Below, one piece after another: positions 1 to 9,276 of a DNA stretch of 64,000 bases. The translations under genes were made by a program, and so were the position numbers. The notes beneath the pieces are model-generated. The model had not been told where the DNA came from and did not search any database. It was given only the letters and a program-made list of their open reading frames with translations. The stretch comes from Pseudorhodobacter turbinis (GTDB lineage: Bacteria > Pseudomonadota > Alphaproteobacteria > Rhodobacterales > Rhodobacteraceae), in the NCBI RefSeq assembly GCF_005234135.1, contig NZ_CP039965.1:1178001-1242000 (forward strand), written 5' to 3'. The first letter of the stretch is position 1, and every line of letters starts with the position of its first letter.

Positions 1-2158
1 CGCCCCCGCAATACGGCCAGAGGTCCTGACCCGCCCCAAGCTGGAAGGCGGGCGGAGGTTTAAACTTTCGACGCCGTTTGAACCCGCAGGCGACCAGCCC
101 ACCGCGATCAAAGAGCTGGCGGGCGGCATCATGGGGGGCGAGCGCGATCAGGTCTTGCTGGGCGCCACCGGCACCGGCAAAACCTTCACCATGGCCAAGG
201 TGATCGAGGAAACGCAGCGCCCCGCCATCATCCTTGCGCCCAATAAAACGCTGGCCGCCCAGCTTTACGGCGAATTCAAAGGGTTTTTTCCCGATAACGC
301 CGTCGAATATTTCGTCAGCTATTATGACTATTACCAACCCGAGGCCTATGTCGCGCGCTCCGATACCTTCATCGAAAAGGAATCGCAGATCAACGAGCAG
401 ATCGACCGGATGCGCCACTCGGCCACGCGGGCATTGCTGGAACGTGACGATGTGATCATCATCGCTTCGGTGTCTTGCATCTATGGTATCGGCTCGGTTG
501 AGACCTATTCCGCGATGACCCAAGACCTTGTAACCGGCCAAAGTTATGACCAACGGCAGATGATCGCGGAGCTGGTCGCCCAGCAATACCGCCGCAACGA
601 TCAGGCGTTTCAGCGCGGTTGCTTTCGGGTGCGTGGCGATTCCCTAGAGGTCTGGCCCGCCCACCTTGAGGATCGCGCCTGGCGGTTTTCCTTTTTCGGT
701 GAGGAGCTGGAGGCGATTATCGAATTTGACCCGCTGACGGGGGCAAAGACCGACAATTTTCAACAAATCCGTATCTATGCGAATTCGCATTATGTCACCC
801 CGCGCCCGACGATGAACCAAGCCGTTATTGGCATCAAAAAAGAGCTGCGGATGCGGCTGGACCAGCTGACCGCCGAGGGCAAGCTTTTGGAGGCGCAGCG
901 GTTGGAGCAACGCTGTTCCTTTGATCTGGAGATGCTGGAGGCAACTGGCGTTTGCAACGGGATTGAGAACTATTCCCGCTATTTGACGGGTCGCGCACCG
1001 GGCGAGCCACCGCCGACGTTGTTTGAATTTATCCCCGATAATGCCATTGTGTTTGCCGACGAATCCCATGTTTCCGTGCCGCAGATCGGGGGCATGTATA
1101 AGGGTGACTTTCGGCGCAAGATGACGCTGGCCGAACACGGGTTTCGCTTGCCGTCCTGCATGGACAACCGTCCCCTGAAGTTTGAGGAATGGGATGCGAT
1201 GCGCCCGCAGTCGATCTTCGTTTCGGCCACCCCTTCAAAATGGGAGCTGGAGCAAGCCGGCGGTGTGTTCACTGAACAGGTCATCCGCCCCACCGGCTTG
1301 GTTGATCCCATGGTCGAAATCCGCCCGGTTGAGGCACAAGTTGATGACCTGCTGGATGAAATCCGCCGTGTGGCACTGGCTGGCTTACGGGTCTTGGTCA
1401 CGGTGTTGACCAAGCGCATGGCCGAGGATTTGACCGAGTATTTCCACGAGCAGGGCATCCGCATCCGCTACATGCACTCGGACATTGATACGATTGAACG
1501 TATTGAAATCATTCGGGATTTGCGGCTTGGGGCGTTTGATGTGCTTGTCGGGATCAACCTTTTGCGTGAGGGGTTGGATATTCCTGAATGCGGCTTGGTT
1601 GCAATTCTGGATGCCGATAAGGAAGGGTTCCTGCGCTCTGAGACCTCATTGATCCAGACCATTGGCCGTGCGGCGCGGAACTCGGAAGGGCGGGTGATTA
1701 TGTATGCCGATCGTATCACCGGATCAATGGAACGTGCGATGGGCGAAACCGATCGTCGTCGTGCCAAACAGATCGCCTATAATGAGCTGCACGGCATCAC
1801 ACCGACGACCGTCAAGAAGAATGTCGAGGATATTCTGGCGGGGCTGTGGAAAGGCGATACCGATCAGTCACGCGTTACCGCCAAGGTCGAACCCATGCTT
1901 GGCAGCAACCTGTCGGCGCATCTGGATGCATTGCGGGTGCAAATGCGTAAAGCCGCCGAGAACCTCGAATTTGAAGAGGCCGCCCGTCTGCGCGATGAGG
2001 TCAAGCGTCTGGAAACCGTGGAGCTGGCCATCGCGGATGACCCGCTTGCGCGGCAATCGGTGGTAGAGGGTGCTGTGGAGGATGCGCAGAAAATGGCGGG
2101 GCGTTCTACTGCCGGTCGGGGCGGAATGCGTGGGGGCAAGCCGCGTCGGGGGCGCTAA
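1..2158 (+). CDS. uvrB: UvrABC excinuclease subunit B, 5' end outside window
   Basis: Damage-verification helicase subunit of cytoplasmic nucleotide excision repair; it takes DNA from UvrA and recruits UvrC. The frame is open from the first bases ([12 protein letters not shown]..., then [11 protein letters not shown]), so the start lies left of the window and the first ATG at 131 is internal. Seen: Walker A GATGTGKT at about visible residues 54-61, the beta-hairpin [10 protein letters not shown], the helicase motif QTIGRAARN, and a C-terminal UVR motif ([21 protein letters not shown] region) that contacts UvrC. About 718 residues are visible, close to the usual full length. It ends convergently with ftsY. 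Confidence 0.97.
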   Translation, partial: APAIRPEVLTRPKLEGGRRFKLSTPFEPAGDQPTAIKELAGGIMGGERDQVLLGATGTGKTFTMAKVIEETQRPAIILAPNKTLAAQLYGEFKGFFPDNAVEYFVSYYDYYQPEAYVARSDTFIEKESQINEQIDRMRHSATRALLERDDVIIIASVSCIYGIGSVETYSAMTQDLVTGQSYDQRQMIAELVAQQYRRNDQAFQRGCFRVRGDSLEVWPAHLEDRAWRFSFFGEELEAIIEFDPLTGAKTDNFQQIRIYANSHYVTPRPTMNQAVIGIKKELRMRLDQLTAEGKLLEAQRLEQRCSFDLEMLEATGVCNGIENYSRYLTGRAPGEPPPTLFEFIPDNAIVFADESHVSVPQIGGMYKGDFRRKMTLAEHGFRLPSCMDNRPLKFEEWDAMRPQSIFVSATPSKWELEQAGGVFTEQVIRPTGLVDPMVEIRPVEAQVDDLLDEIRRVALAGLRVLVTVLTKRMAEDLTEYFHEQGIRIRYMHSDIDTIERIEIIRDLRLGAFDVLVGINLLREGLDIPECGLVAILDADKEGFLRSETSLIQTIGRAARNSEGRVIMYADRITGSMERAMGETDRRRAKQIAYNELHGITPTTVKKNVEDILAGLWKGDTDQSRVTAKVEPMLGSNLSAHLDALRVQMRKAAENLEFEEAARLRDEVKRLETVELAIADDPLARQSVVEGAVEDAQKMAGRSTAGRGGMRGGKPRRGR

Positions 2159-2169
2159 CCCCCTTATTT
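2148..2169. terminator. Intrinsic terminator between uvrB and ftsY
   Basis: GGGGG-cgctaa-CCCCC followed by TTATTT. The stem spans the uvrB stop codon, and the T-rich tail falls in the last codons of the convergent ftsY gene. It probably ends uvrB transcription. Confidence 0.55.
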
Positions 2170-3246
2170 GTCGAGGCCGACCAGTGCTGCTGCAAAATCT
2201 TCGGGGTCAAAGGGGGCAAGGTCGTCAATCTGCTCGCCTACCCCGATTGCATGGATTGGCAGGCCAAATTTATCGGCCAGCGCCACCAGCACACCGCCCT
2301 TGGCGGTGCCGTCCAGCTTGGTCATCACAAGGCCCGAGACATCCGCGATCTTGCGGAAAATTTCAACTTGGTTGACGGCATTCTGGCCGGTTGTCGCATC
2401 CAGCACCAACAGCGTGTTATGCGGTGCCTCGGGGTCTTTCTTGCGGATAACGCGGACGATCTTGGTCAGCTCTTCCATCAGGTCAGCGCGGTTTTGCAAA
2501 CGGCCGGCGGTGTCGATCATCAAAAGGTCCGCGCCGCTTTCCTGCGCCTTGGTCATTGCCTCAAAGGCAAGGCTGGCGGGGTCGGACCCTTCGGGGGCTG
2601 TCAGCACCGGCACGCCCGCGCGTTCGCCCCACACCTGAAGCTGCTCAACAGCCGCCGCGCGAAAGGTATCGCCCGCCGCAATCACCACAGTTTTGCCCGC
2701 GGCCTTGAACTGGCTGGCGAGCTTGCCGATGGTTGTGGTCTTGCCCGAGCCGTTGACACCCACCACCAGCACGACCTGCGGGCGCTTGGCATAGATCGGC
2801 ATCGGGCGGGCGACGGGTTCCATGATCCGCGTTACCTCGGCGGCTAATGCTTGTTTGATGTCCGAGACGCTAACCCGTTTGCCCATACGGCCCTCGGCGA
2901 TATTGGCAGTGACGCGCAGCGCGGTTTCCACGCCCATATCCGCCTCGATCAACAGCTCCTCAAGGCTTTCGAGCATGGCATCGTCAAACTCGCGCTTTGC
3001 CTCTTCGGGCCCACGGCCCATCAAGCGGCCAAGGATGCCTGCTTTCGGTTCGGGCTTTGGCGCGGGTGCTGGTGTGGGGCTTGCCGTTTCTACGGCAGGT
3101 TCCGGCGTAATGTCGGGTGCAACTTGCGGGGCAGGTTCGGCTTTCGGCTCGATTTCCGGTTCGGGCGCCACCAAAGCGTCCAGCCCCTCGGTAATCTTAT
3201 CCGAAGAACGAAACATCTTGTCGCGGAGTTTCTTCAAGAACGACAT
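2164..3246 (-). CDS. ftsY: Signal recognition particle receptor FtsY
   Basis: SRP receptor GTPase that docks Ffh-ribosome complexes at the inner membrane. The 360-aa product has a short acidic, Pro/Ala-rich A domain (about residues 25-70), then the NG domain: G1 loop GVNGSGKT at 163-170, DTFRAAA, DTAGR (G3) and TKLDGTAKGG (G4/insertion region). Length is typical for alphaproteobacteria. The start at 3246 (MSFLKKLRDKMF) gives an amphipathic N-terminus suited to membrane contact. It is convergent with uvrB, with 5 bp between the stop codons, and divergent from the AlkB-like gene. Confidence 0.96.
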   Translation of the reverse strand: MSFLKKLRDKMFRSSDKITEGLDALVAPEPEIEPKAEPAPQVAPDITPEPAVETASPTPAPAPKPEPKAGILGRLMGRGPEEAKREFDDAMLESLEELLIEADMGVETALRVTANIAEGRMGKRVSVSDIKQALAAEVTRIMEPVARPMPIYAKRPQVVLVVGVNGSGKTTTIGKLASQFKAAGKTVVIAAGDTFRAAAVEQLQVWGERAGVPVLTAPEGSDPASLAFEAMTKAQESGADLLMIDTAGRLQNRADLMEELTKIVRVIRKKDPEAPHNTLLVLDATTGQNAVNQVEIFRKIADVSGLVMTKLDGTAKGGVLVALADKFGLPIHAIGVGEQIDDLAPFDPEDFAAALVGLDK

Positions 3247-3452
3247 GCTGGCCCCTTGCGCAAATTGCTTTAAGTTTCACCTAATCAATCCTAACCGGCA
3301 AAGGAAGGGCCAGATAGGCCTGTAAATGGGGCAATGTTGCGGGCAAGGCGCGAAAAACGCACGCTACCGTGGCAGGGATCATTTTACTTCTCTTAAATCT
3401 CAAGGCATTTATGCTGTGCCAACCCCGACACCCGTCAAGACAGGAGCGGTCG

Positions 3453-4508
3453 ATGCCCCGAATGCCGCTTTTTGCCATTGTTGCCTTAATGCCTTTTGCG
3501 CTGATCTGTCTGGCTGCCAGTTTTGGCGGGCTGTGGGTCTGGGCGGCGGTGCTTTATATGACAGTACTGACGGCGACCTTGGATCAAGCCGTACGCTGGG
3601 TGATGCCCGATGCGCCCGAGGGGGCGGAATTTCCGGCTGCCAACGCGCTGCTTGTGGCCTTGGCACTGGCGCATCTGCTGGTCTTTCCACTGGTCGTCTG
3701 GGCGATTGCGGGGCCAAGCGGGCTGCGCATCGGGCAAAAGCTGTTGCTGGGCTTTGCGGCGGGGCTTTGGTTCGGGCAGGTTTCCAACCCCTGCGCGCAT
3801 GAGCTGATCCACAGGGGCAACCGTGTGCTTTATGGCTTGGGGGTTGCGGTCTATGCCTCGCTGTTGTTCGGGCATCACGCCTCGGCGCATCGCTTGGTGC
3901 ATCACCGTTTTGCGGCCAGCCTTGACGACCCCAACACCGCGCGCGAAGGCGAGACGTTTTATCATTTCTGGCCGCGGGCATGGGCGGGTTCGTTTCGTCA
4001 AGGGTGGCGGGCAGAGGCCAGACTGCGGGTGACAAAAGGCGGGCTGCACCCGTATTTCATCTACCTGATGCTCTCGCTTGGCGCGCTGGGGGTAGGGTTT
4101 GTTGTTGGGGGTTGGGTCGGGGCGCTGGTCTGGGTTTTCTTGGCGCTTCATGGACAAACGCAACTGCTTTTGGCCGATTATGTGCAGCACTACGGATTGC
4201 GGCGTGCACGTCTGCCCAATGGCAAGCTGGAGCCGGTTTCAGCGCGCCACAGCTGGAACGCGCCGCATTGGTTTTCCTCCGGTCTGATGCTGAACGCGCC
4301 GCGCCATTCAGACCATCACGCACATCCCAATCGCCCCTATCCCGCGCTGCGCCTGCCGGCCAAGGAGGATGCGCCCTATCTGCCCTATCCGCTGCCGGTC
4401 TGCTGTACGCTGGCGCTTTTCCCGCGGCTTTGGCAGCGTGTGGTCGGTCGCAGGCTGGTAAAATGGCGGCAGCTTTCCGCAAAGCAGGCGTTGGGGCCGC
4501 AAGCATGA
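3453..4508 (+). CDS. AlkB-type alkane 1-monooxygenase / membrane fatty-acid desaturase family
   Basis: Integral-membrane di-iron hydroxylase of the AlkB/desaturase superfamily. The diagnostic His boxes are present: HELIHR (about residues 116-121), HHASAHRLVHH (about 141-151) and RHSDHHAHP near 275-285, plus QHYGLRR, which matches the NYxEHYGL motif of alkane hydroxylases. Several hydrophobic segments surround them. The open frame begins at 3369, but ATG 3453 follows an AGGAG and gives the expected length of 351 aa, so it is preferred. Rubredoxin-dependent omega-hydroxylation of alkanes or fatty acids is the family role; the substrate cannot be read from sequence. No rubredoxin gene is adjacent. 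Confidence 0.85.
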   Translation: MPRMPLFAIVALMPFALICLAASFGGLWVWAAVLYMTVLTATLDQAVRWVMPDAPEGAEFPAANALLVALALAHLLVFPLVVWAIAGPSGLRIGQKLLLGFAAGLWFGQVSNPCAHELIHRGNRVLYGLGVAVYASLLFGHHASAHRLVHHRFAASLDDPNTAREGETFYHFWPRAWAGSFRQGWRAEARLRVTKGGLHPYFIYLMLSLGALGVGFVVGGWVGALVWVFLALHGQTQLLLADYVQHYGLRRARLPNGKLEPVSARHSWNAPHWFSSGLMLNAPRHSDHHAHPNRPYPALRLPAKEDAPYLPYPLPVCCTLALFPRLWQRVVGRRLVKWRQLSAKQALGPQA

Positions 4509-4569
4509 CTGGAAATCCCCCCCCGCTTGCGGCAAGCTTGGGCTGACCGATCCCGAAGAAAGGCAGATC

Positions 4570-4965
4570 ATGCGCTTGGCCCCCCTTACCCTATGTCTTG
4601 CCTTGGCGACGCCTGCCTTGGCGCAAACCCCACTGACCGGCGCCGAGTTTGAGACCTATGCAACCGGCAAAACCCTGACCTATGCGATTGGCGGAGAGAT
4701 CTATGGCGTGGAGCAATATCTGCCCAACCGCCGTGTCCGCTGGGCCTTTGTCGATGACACTTGCCGTATCGGCCATTGGTATGAGGATGCGGGGAGCATT
4801 TGCTTTGTGTACGATCATGACGCCACCCCGCAATGCTGGTCGTTTTACCGCAACGAGGGCGCGCTGACGGCCCGCTTCATGTCCGACCCGCCTTCGACAG
4901 AGCTGAAAGAGGTGGCGCAAACCGATGAGCCGCTGGCCTGCAGCGGCCCCGATATAGGGGTTTGA
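4570..4965 (+). CDS. Small exported protein of unknown function
   Basis: Not recognised. The 131-aa product starts with a clear signal peptide (MRLAPLTLCLALATPALAQ, cleavage after ALA), so it should be periplasmic. The mature part has five Cys and many aromatic residues (RIGHWYEDAGSICFVYD, QCWSFYRN), suggesting a small disulfide-stabilised domain. AAAGG sits 6 nt before the ATG. It follows the AlkB-like gene by 61 bp and may be co-transcribed; it is convergent with xseA. Confidence 0.75.
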   Translation: MRLAPLTLCLALATPALAQTPLTGAEFETYATGKTLTYAIGGEIYGVEQYLPNRRVRWAFVDDTCRIGHWYEDAGSICFVYDHDATPQCWSFYRNEGALTARFMSDPPSTELKEVAQTDEPLACSGPDIGV

Positions 4966-4975
4966 CGCGGCGGCG

Positions 4976-6547
4976 CTAAAACAGGCTGCCTTGCTTGCCA
5001 CCGGATTTGGGCGGGCGCGGTTTGGGTTTGGCCGGTTTGGCGGGTGCTCCGACAGGCAAACGCCCGTCATGGAATTCAACCTCCAGCGCGCCGGCCTTCG
5101 CGGCTGCGGCGCGAGAGGTGACAACCCCGTCTTCACCGCGCACCACCGCATAGCCGCGCCGCAAGGTTTCGCCGTAGCCAAGGGTTTGGCGCGTCCGGTC
5201 CAGCGCGCCAAGGCGTTTGGACAGGGCGTCAAGCTGCAGTCCGGGGGCTGCATGCAAGCGCGCCTCTAGTGATGCCAGGCGCGTGCGATCCTTAGCAATA
5301 TCGCGCCCGGCCTTGGAAAAGGCATTGGTGATCGACGATTGTAACCGTTCCGATTGGGAGGCGAGCCGTTCCGCCGCACGCTCCATCCGGCGGGTGTGGG
5401 ATTGGCCAAGCGCGCGGTGGCGTTCGTCCAGTCGGTCACGACGCCGCGCCACCATATCGAGCAACAAGCGCGGGCGCATTGGTGCGGCCACACGGTCAAG
5501 GCTGGCGCGTTTGGCGCTGGTGGCAAGCGTTAACGCGCCGCCCAAACGCCCGCCCCAAAGGTCAAAGCGTTGCGCGGGCCCTTGGGTCAGGGTCTCTATG
5601 CGGGGAAGGGCGCGGCCAAGGTCGCGCAAACGCTGCCCGCGCAGCCCCACGCCTTGCACAACCGCGCGCGTCAGCCGTGCCGTTTGCCCGTCAAGCGCTG
5701 CAATCAGCTCCATCCGTACCGGCACGGCGATTTCAGCCGCCGCCGTGGGGGTGGGGGCGCGCCTGTCGCTGGCGTAGTCAATCAAGGTGGTGTCAGTTTC
5801 ATGCCCCACCGCAGAAATCAGCGGGATCTGGCTTTCCGCCGCTGCCCGCACCACGATTTCCTCGTTAAAGCCCCAAAGATCCTCAAGCGATCCGCCGCCA
5901 CGCGCAACGATAATCAGATCGGGGCGCGGGATCGGGCCGCCGGGGGCGATGGCATTGAAACCTTTGATCGCGGCGGCCACCTCTGGCGCGCAGGCTTGGC
6001 CCTGCACGGCCACGGGCCAGATCAGCACATGACGCGCAAAACGGTCGCGCAGCCGGTGCAAAATATCGCGGATCACCGCACCTGATGGCGAGGTCACAAC
6101 CCCGATTACTTTTGGCAAATAGGGCAGGGCGCGCTTGCGATCGGCATCAAACAGGCCTTCGGCCGCCAGCGCCTTGCGCCGCGCCTCCAGCATCGCCATC
6201 AGCGCGCCTGCTCCTGCGGGAACCACGCTTTCGACGATCAGCTGGTATTTCGACTGGCCCGGAAAAGTGGTCATGCGGCCGGTGGCGATGACCTCCATCC
6301 CCTCCTCGGGCTTGACCTGCATCTTGGAGACCTGACCCTTCCAGCTGATCGCGGCCATCACGCTGCGATCATCCTTTAGGTCGAAATACATATGCCCCGA
6401 TGCCGGCCGTGACACCCGGCCAATTTCGCCGCGCACGCGCACAAGGCCGAATTCCCCCTCGATCACACGTTTCACGGCGCCCGAAAGTTCGGAGACCGTG
6501 TATTCGGGGGAATTGCCGCTGGGGCCGTCTTCAAACAGGTCGGACAT
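4976..6547 (-). CDS. xseA: Exodeoxyribonuclease VII large subunit
   Basis: Catalytic subunit of the cytoplasmic ssDNA exonuclease ExoVII, acting with XseB. The 523-aa protein has an N-terminal OB-fold (YTVSELSGAVKRVIEGEFG, then SGHMYFDLKD at about residue 50), a nuclease core (GVVTSPSGAVIRDI, ARGGGSLEDLWGFNEE, SAVGHETDTTL, DRRAPTPTAAAE) and a long coiled-coil region. The frame stays open another 140 codons upstream, but that part runs towards purD and lacks family sequence; the start at 6547 (MSDLFED) is the family start. Divergent from purD with 70 bp between. xseB is not in the window. Confidence 0.95.
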   Translation of the reverse strand: MSDLFEDGPSGNSPEYTVSELSGAVKRVIEGEFGLVRVRGEIGRVSRPASGHMYFDLKDDRSVMAAISWKGQVSKMQVKPEEGMEVIATGRMTTFPGQSKYQLIVESVVPAGAGALMAMLEARRKALAAEGLFDADRKRALPYLPKVIGVVTSPSGAVIRDILHRLRDRFARHVLIWPVAVQGQACAPEVAAAIKGFNAIAPGGPIPRPDLIIVARGGGSLEDLWGFNEEIVVRAAAESQIPLISAVGHETDTTLIDYASDRRAPTPTAAAEIAVPVRMELIAALDGQTARLTRAVVQGVGLRGQRLRDLGRALPRIETLTQGPAQRFDLWGGRLGGALTLATSAKRASLDRVAAPMRPRLLLDMVARRRDRLDERHRALGQSHTRRMERAAERLASQSERLQSSITNAFSKAGRDIAKDRTRLASLEARLHAAPGLQLDALSKRLGALDRTRQTLGYGETLRRGYAVVRGEDGVVTSRAAAAKAGALEVEFHDGRLPVGAPAKPAKPKPRPPKSGGKQGSLF

Positions 6548-6617
6548 ACGCGCCTTCTTGTGGTCTTTGTCGCCAGACCTTAGAACGCCGCAACACAAAG
6601 GCCAAGCGGGGGACGCA

Positions 6618-7880
6618 ATGAATATCTTGATTTTGGGCAGCGGCGGGCGCGAGCACAGCCTTGCATGGGCGATCAAGCAAAACCCGAAATGCGACCGGCT
6701 GATTGTCGCACCCGGCAATGCGGGAATCGCACAGATCGCGGAATGCGCGGATTTCGACATTCTGGACGCGGCCGAGGTTGTGACTTTTTGTGCGGCCAAT
6801 GCGGTGGATTTCGTGGTGATCGGCCCAGAGGCCCCCTTGGCCGCCGGTATTGCCGATGCCACCCGTGCGGCGGGGCTGTTGACCTTTGGCCCTTCGGCAG
6901 CGGCGGCGCGGTTGGAGGCCTCAAAAGCCTTTACCAAAGAAATTTGTGATGCCTGTGCGGCCCCCACCGCAGGCTATGCCCGTTTTACGGATGCAGTGAC
7001 GGCGCGGGCCTATGTGGAAAAACACGGCGCGCCATTGGTGATTAAGGCCGATGGGTTGGCGGCTGGCAAAGGTGTCATTATGGGCATGACATTGCCCGAG
7101 GCGCTGGACGGCATTGACGAGATTTTCGGCGGAGCGTTTGGCGCTGCTGGCGCCGAGGTGGTGATTGAGGAGTTCATGGAGGGCGAGGAAGCCAGCCTTT
7201 TCATCCTGTCTGACGGTGTGAACTGCCTGCCCATCGGCACGGCCCAAGACCACAAGCGGGTGGGCGACGGCGATACCGGCCCCAACACCGGCGGCATGGG
7301 GGCCTACAGCCCGGCACCCGTCTTGACCGATGCCATTCTGGAAGACGTGATGGCGCAGATCGTGCGCCCGACTGTTGCTGAAATGGCCGCGCGCGGCACA
7401 CCTTTTGAGGGGGTGCTTTATGCGGGGTTGATGATCAAGGACGGCCATGCGCGGTTGGTGGAATATAACGCGCGCTTTGGCGATCCTGAATGTCAGGTCT
7501 TGATGATGCGGCTTGGCGCGCAGGCGCTTGATTTGATGCTGGCCTGTGCCAAGGGCGATCTGGCGGGTGCGCAGGTCAATTGGGCTGATGATCACGCGCT
7601 GTCGGTGGTGATGGCAGCGAAGGGCTATCCGGGGACGCCCGAAAAGGGAAGTGTGATTAACGGGTTGTCTGACTTGAAGGGTGACAGTTTCAACATGGTG
7701 TTCCATGCAGGCACCGCTTTGAAAGAGGGCGCAGTGGTGGCCGCAGGCGGACGGGTTTTGAATGTGACGGCGCGCGGGGCCTCCCTGCAAGAGGCGCAGG
7801 CCCGTGCCTATGCGATGGTGGATAAAATCGACTGGCCCGGTGGCTTTTGTCGCCGTGATATCGGGTGGCGCGCGCTTTGA
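6618..7880 (+). CDS. purD: Phosphoribosylamine--glycine ligase (GAR synthetase)
   Basis: Second step of de novo purine synthesis: 5-phosphoribosylamine + glycine + ATP to GAR, cytoplasmic. The 420-aa ATP-grasp enzyme has N-terminal MNILILGSGGREHSLAWAI, ADGLAAGKGV (nucleotide loop), GPNTGGMGAYSP, and LVEYNARFGDPECQ with the metal-binding carboxylates. The open frame begins at 6498, but residues before 6618 are unrelated and overlap the xseA 5' end; ATG 6618 is the conserved start. Divergently placed from xseA. Confidence 0.96.
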   Translation: MNILILGSGGREHSLAWAIKQNPKCDRLIVAPGNAGIAQIAECADFDILDAAEVVTFCAANAVDFVVIGPEAPLAAGIADATRAAGLLTFGPSAAAARLEASKAFTKEICDACAAPTAGYARFTDAVTARAYVEKHGAPLVIKADGLAAGKGVIMGMTLPEALDGIDEIFGGAFGAAGAEVVIEEFMEGEEASLFILSDGVNCLPIGTAQDHKRVGDGDTGPNTGGMGAYSPAPVLTDAILEDVMAQIVRPTVAEMAARGTPFEGVLYAGLMIKDGHARLVEYNARFGDPECQVLMMRLGAQALDLMLACAKGDLAGAQVNWADDHALSVVMAAKGYPGTPEKGSVINGLSDLKGDSFNMVFHAGTALKEGAVVAAGGRVLNVTARGASLQEAQARAYAMVDKIDWPGGFCRRDIGWRAL

Positions 7881-7921
7881 TGCGCGACATTCGGGTGAAT
7901 GTAGCAAGATGAAACCCGTGC

Positions 7922-7943
7922 AGGGGGCATTGTTCTGCCCCCT
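7922..7943 (+). terminator. Terminator-like hairpin after purD
   Basis: AGGGGGCA-ttgttc-TGCCCCCT, an 8-bp perfect stem 42 bp after the purD stop. The downstream sequence is only weakly T-rich (TTGCGTCT). Confidence 0.5.
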
Positions 7944-8001
7944 TGCGTCTGCAGGGTTTGGCGCATAAAAGGCCGCAACTTTCGGGGCCGTGGGAGGGAC
8001 C

Positions 8002-9252
8002 ATGCCGCTTCTTGTAATGAAATTTGGAGGCACCTCGGTAGCCGATTTGGACCGCATCAAGAATGTGGCCCAAAAGGTTAAACGTGAGGTAGAGCGCGGC
8101 TATGACGTGATCGTCATTGTCAGTGCGATGTCGGGCAAGACCAATGAGCTGGTCGGCTGGGTGGAAAGCACCTCGCCGCTTTATGACGCGCGCGAATATG
8201 ATGCGGTTGTGTCCAGCGGTGAGAATATCACCGCCGGTTTGATGGCGCTGACATTGCAGGAAATGGATGTGCCGGCGCGCAGCTGGCAAGGTTGGCAAGT
8301 GCCGATAAACACCACATCCGCCCATGCCTCGGCGCGGTTCTCCTCTATTCCGACGGAAAACCTGAACGCGAAATTTGCCGAAGGCTTCAAGGTCGCGGTG
8401 GTCGCGGGCTTTCAGGGCGTCTCTCCCGAGGGTCGCATAACCACGCTGGGGCGCGGCGGGTCTGATACCACGGCTGTTGCCTTTGCTGCCGCCTTTGGTG
8501 CGGAACGCTGTGACATCTTTACCGATGTCGATGGCATTTATACTACTGACCCGCGCATCACCTCCCGCGCGCGCAAGCTGGACCGCATCGCCTTTGAGGA
8601 GATGCTGGAACTGGCCTCGCTTGGGGCGAAGGTCTTGCAAACCCGGTCGGTTGAACTTGCAATGCGCTATAAGGTGCCGCTGCGTGTGTTGTCCTCGTTT
8701 GAGGACACCGACGAAAACTCTGGCACGCTTCTTTGCGATGAGGATGAAATCATGGAATCGAAAGTTGTTTCTGGCGTTGCCTATTCGCGCGACGAGGCCA
8801 AGGTCACTTTGGTCACGGTTGAAGACAGCCCCGGTATTGCCGCAGCTATCTTTGGCCCCTTGTCCGAAGCGGGTGTGAACGTCGATATGATCGTTCAGAA
8901 CATCTCTGAAAAGGCCGATGTCGGGCCAGTGACGGATATGACATTTTCCTGTCCAACCAATCAGGTAGCGCGTGCCCGCAAGGCGATGGAAGATGCCAAA
9001 GCGGCTGGCACCATCAGATATGAGGATCTGAGCATCGACAGCGATGTCGCCAAGGTTTCGGTCGTTGGCATTGGCATGCGGTCCCATGCAGGGGTGGCCG
9101 CGATTATGTTTAAGGCGCTTTCCAAGGAAAATATCAATATCAAGGTCATTTCCACGTCGGAAATCAAGATCTCTGTCCTGATCGACCGGAAATATATGGA
9201 ACTTGCCGTTCAGGCACTGCATGATGCCTTTGAATTGGACAAGGCGGGATAA
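8002..9252 (+). CDS. lysC: Aspartate kinase
   Basis: Phosphorylates aspartate, the entry step to Lys, Thr and Met synthesis. The 416-aa protein starts with the kinase signature LVMKFGGTSV, has GRGGSDTTAV near residues 150-160 and FTDVDGIYTTDPR for nucleotide/aspartate binding, then two C-terminal ACT domains (VEDSPGIAAAIFGPL and VGIGMRSHAGVAAIMFKAL) that usually mediate Lys/Thr feedback. A GTG at 7990 could add four residues, but ATG 8002 follows GGGAGG with good spacing. Confidence 0.96.
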   Translation: MPLLVMKFGGTSVADLDRIKNVAQKVKREVERGYDVIVIVSAMSGKTNELVGWVESTSPLYDAREYDAVVSSGENITAGLMALTLQEMDVPARSWQGWQVPINTTSAHASARFSSIPTENLNAKFAEGFKVAVVAGFQGVSPEGRITTLGRGGSDTTAVAFAAAFGAERCDIFTDVDGIYTTDPRITSRARKLDRIAFEEMLELASLGAKVLQTRSVELAMRYKVPLRVLSSFEDTDENSGTLLCDEDEIMESKVVSGVAYSRDEAKVTLVTVEDSPGIAAAIFGPLSEAGVNVDMIVQNISEKADVGPVTDMTFSCPTNQVARARKAMEDAKAAGTIRYEDLSIDSDVAKVSVVGIGMRSHAGVAAIMFKALSKENINIKVISTSEIKISVLIDRKYMELAVQALHDAFELDKAG

Positions 9253-9276
9253 TCCGCAGACCAAGCCCGGGGGCCT

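Noticed and set aside
6548..6967. 140-codon N-terminal extension of xseA
   Set aside because: It overlaps the purD coding region and lacks ExoVII similarity.
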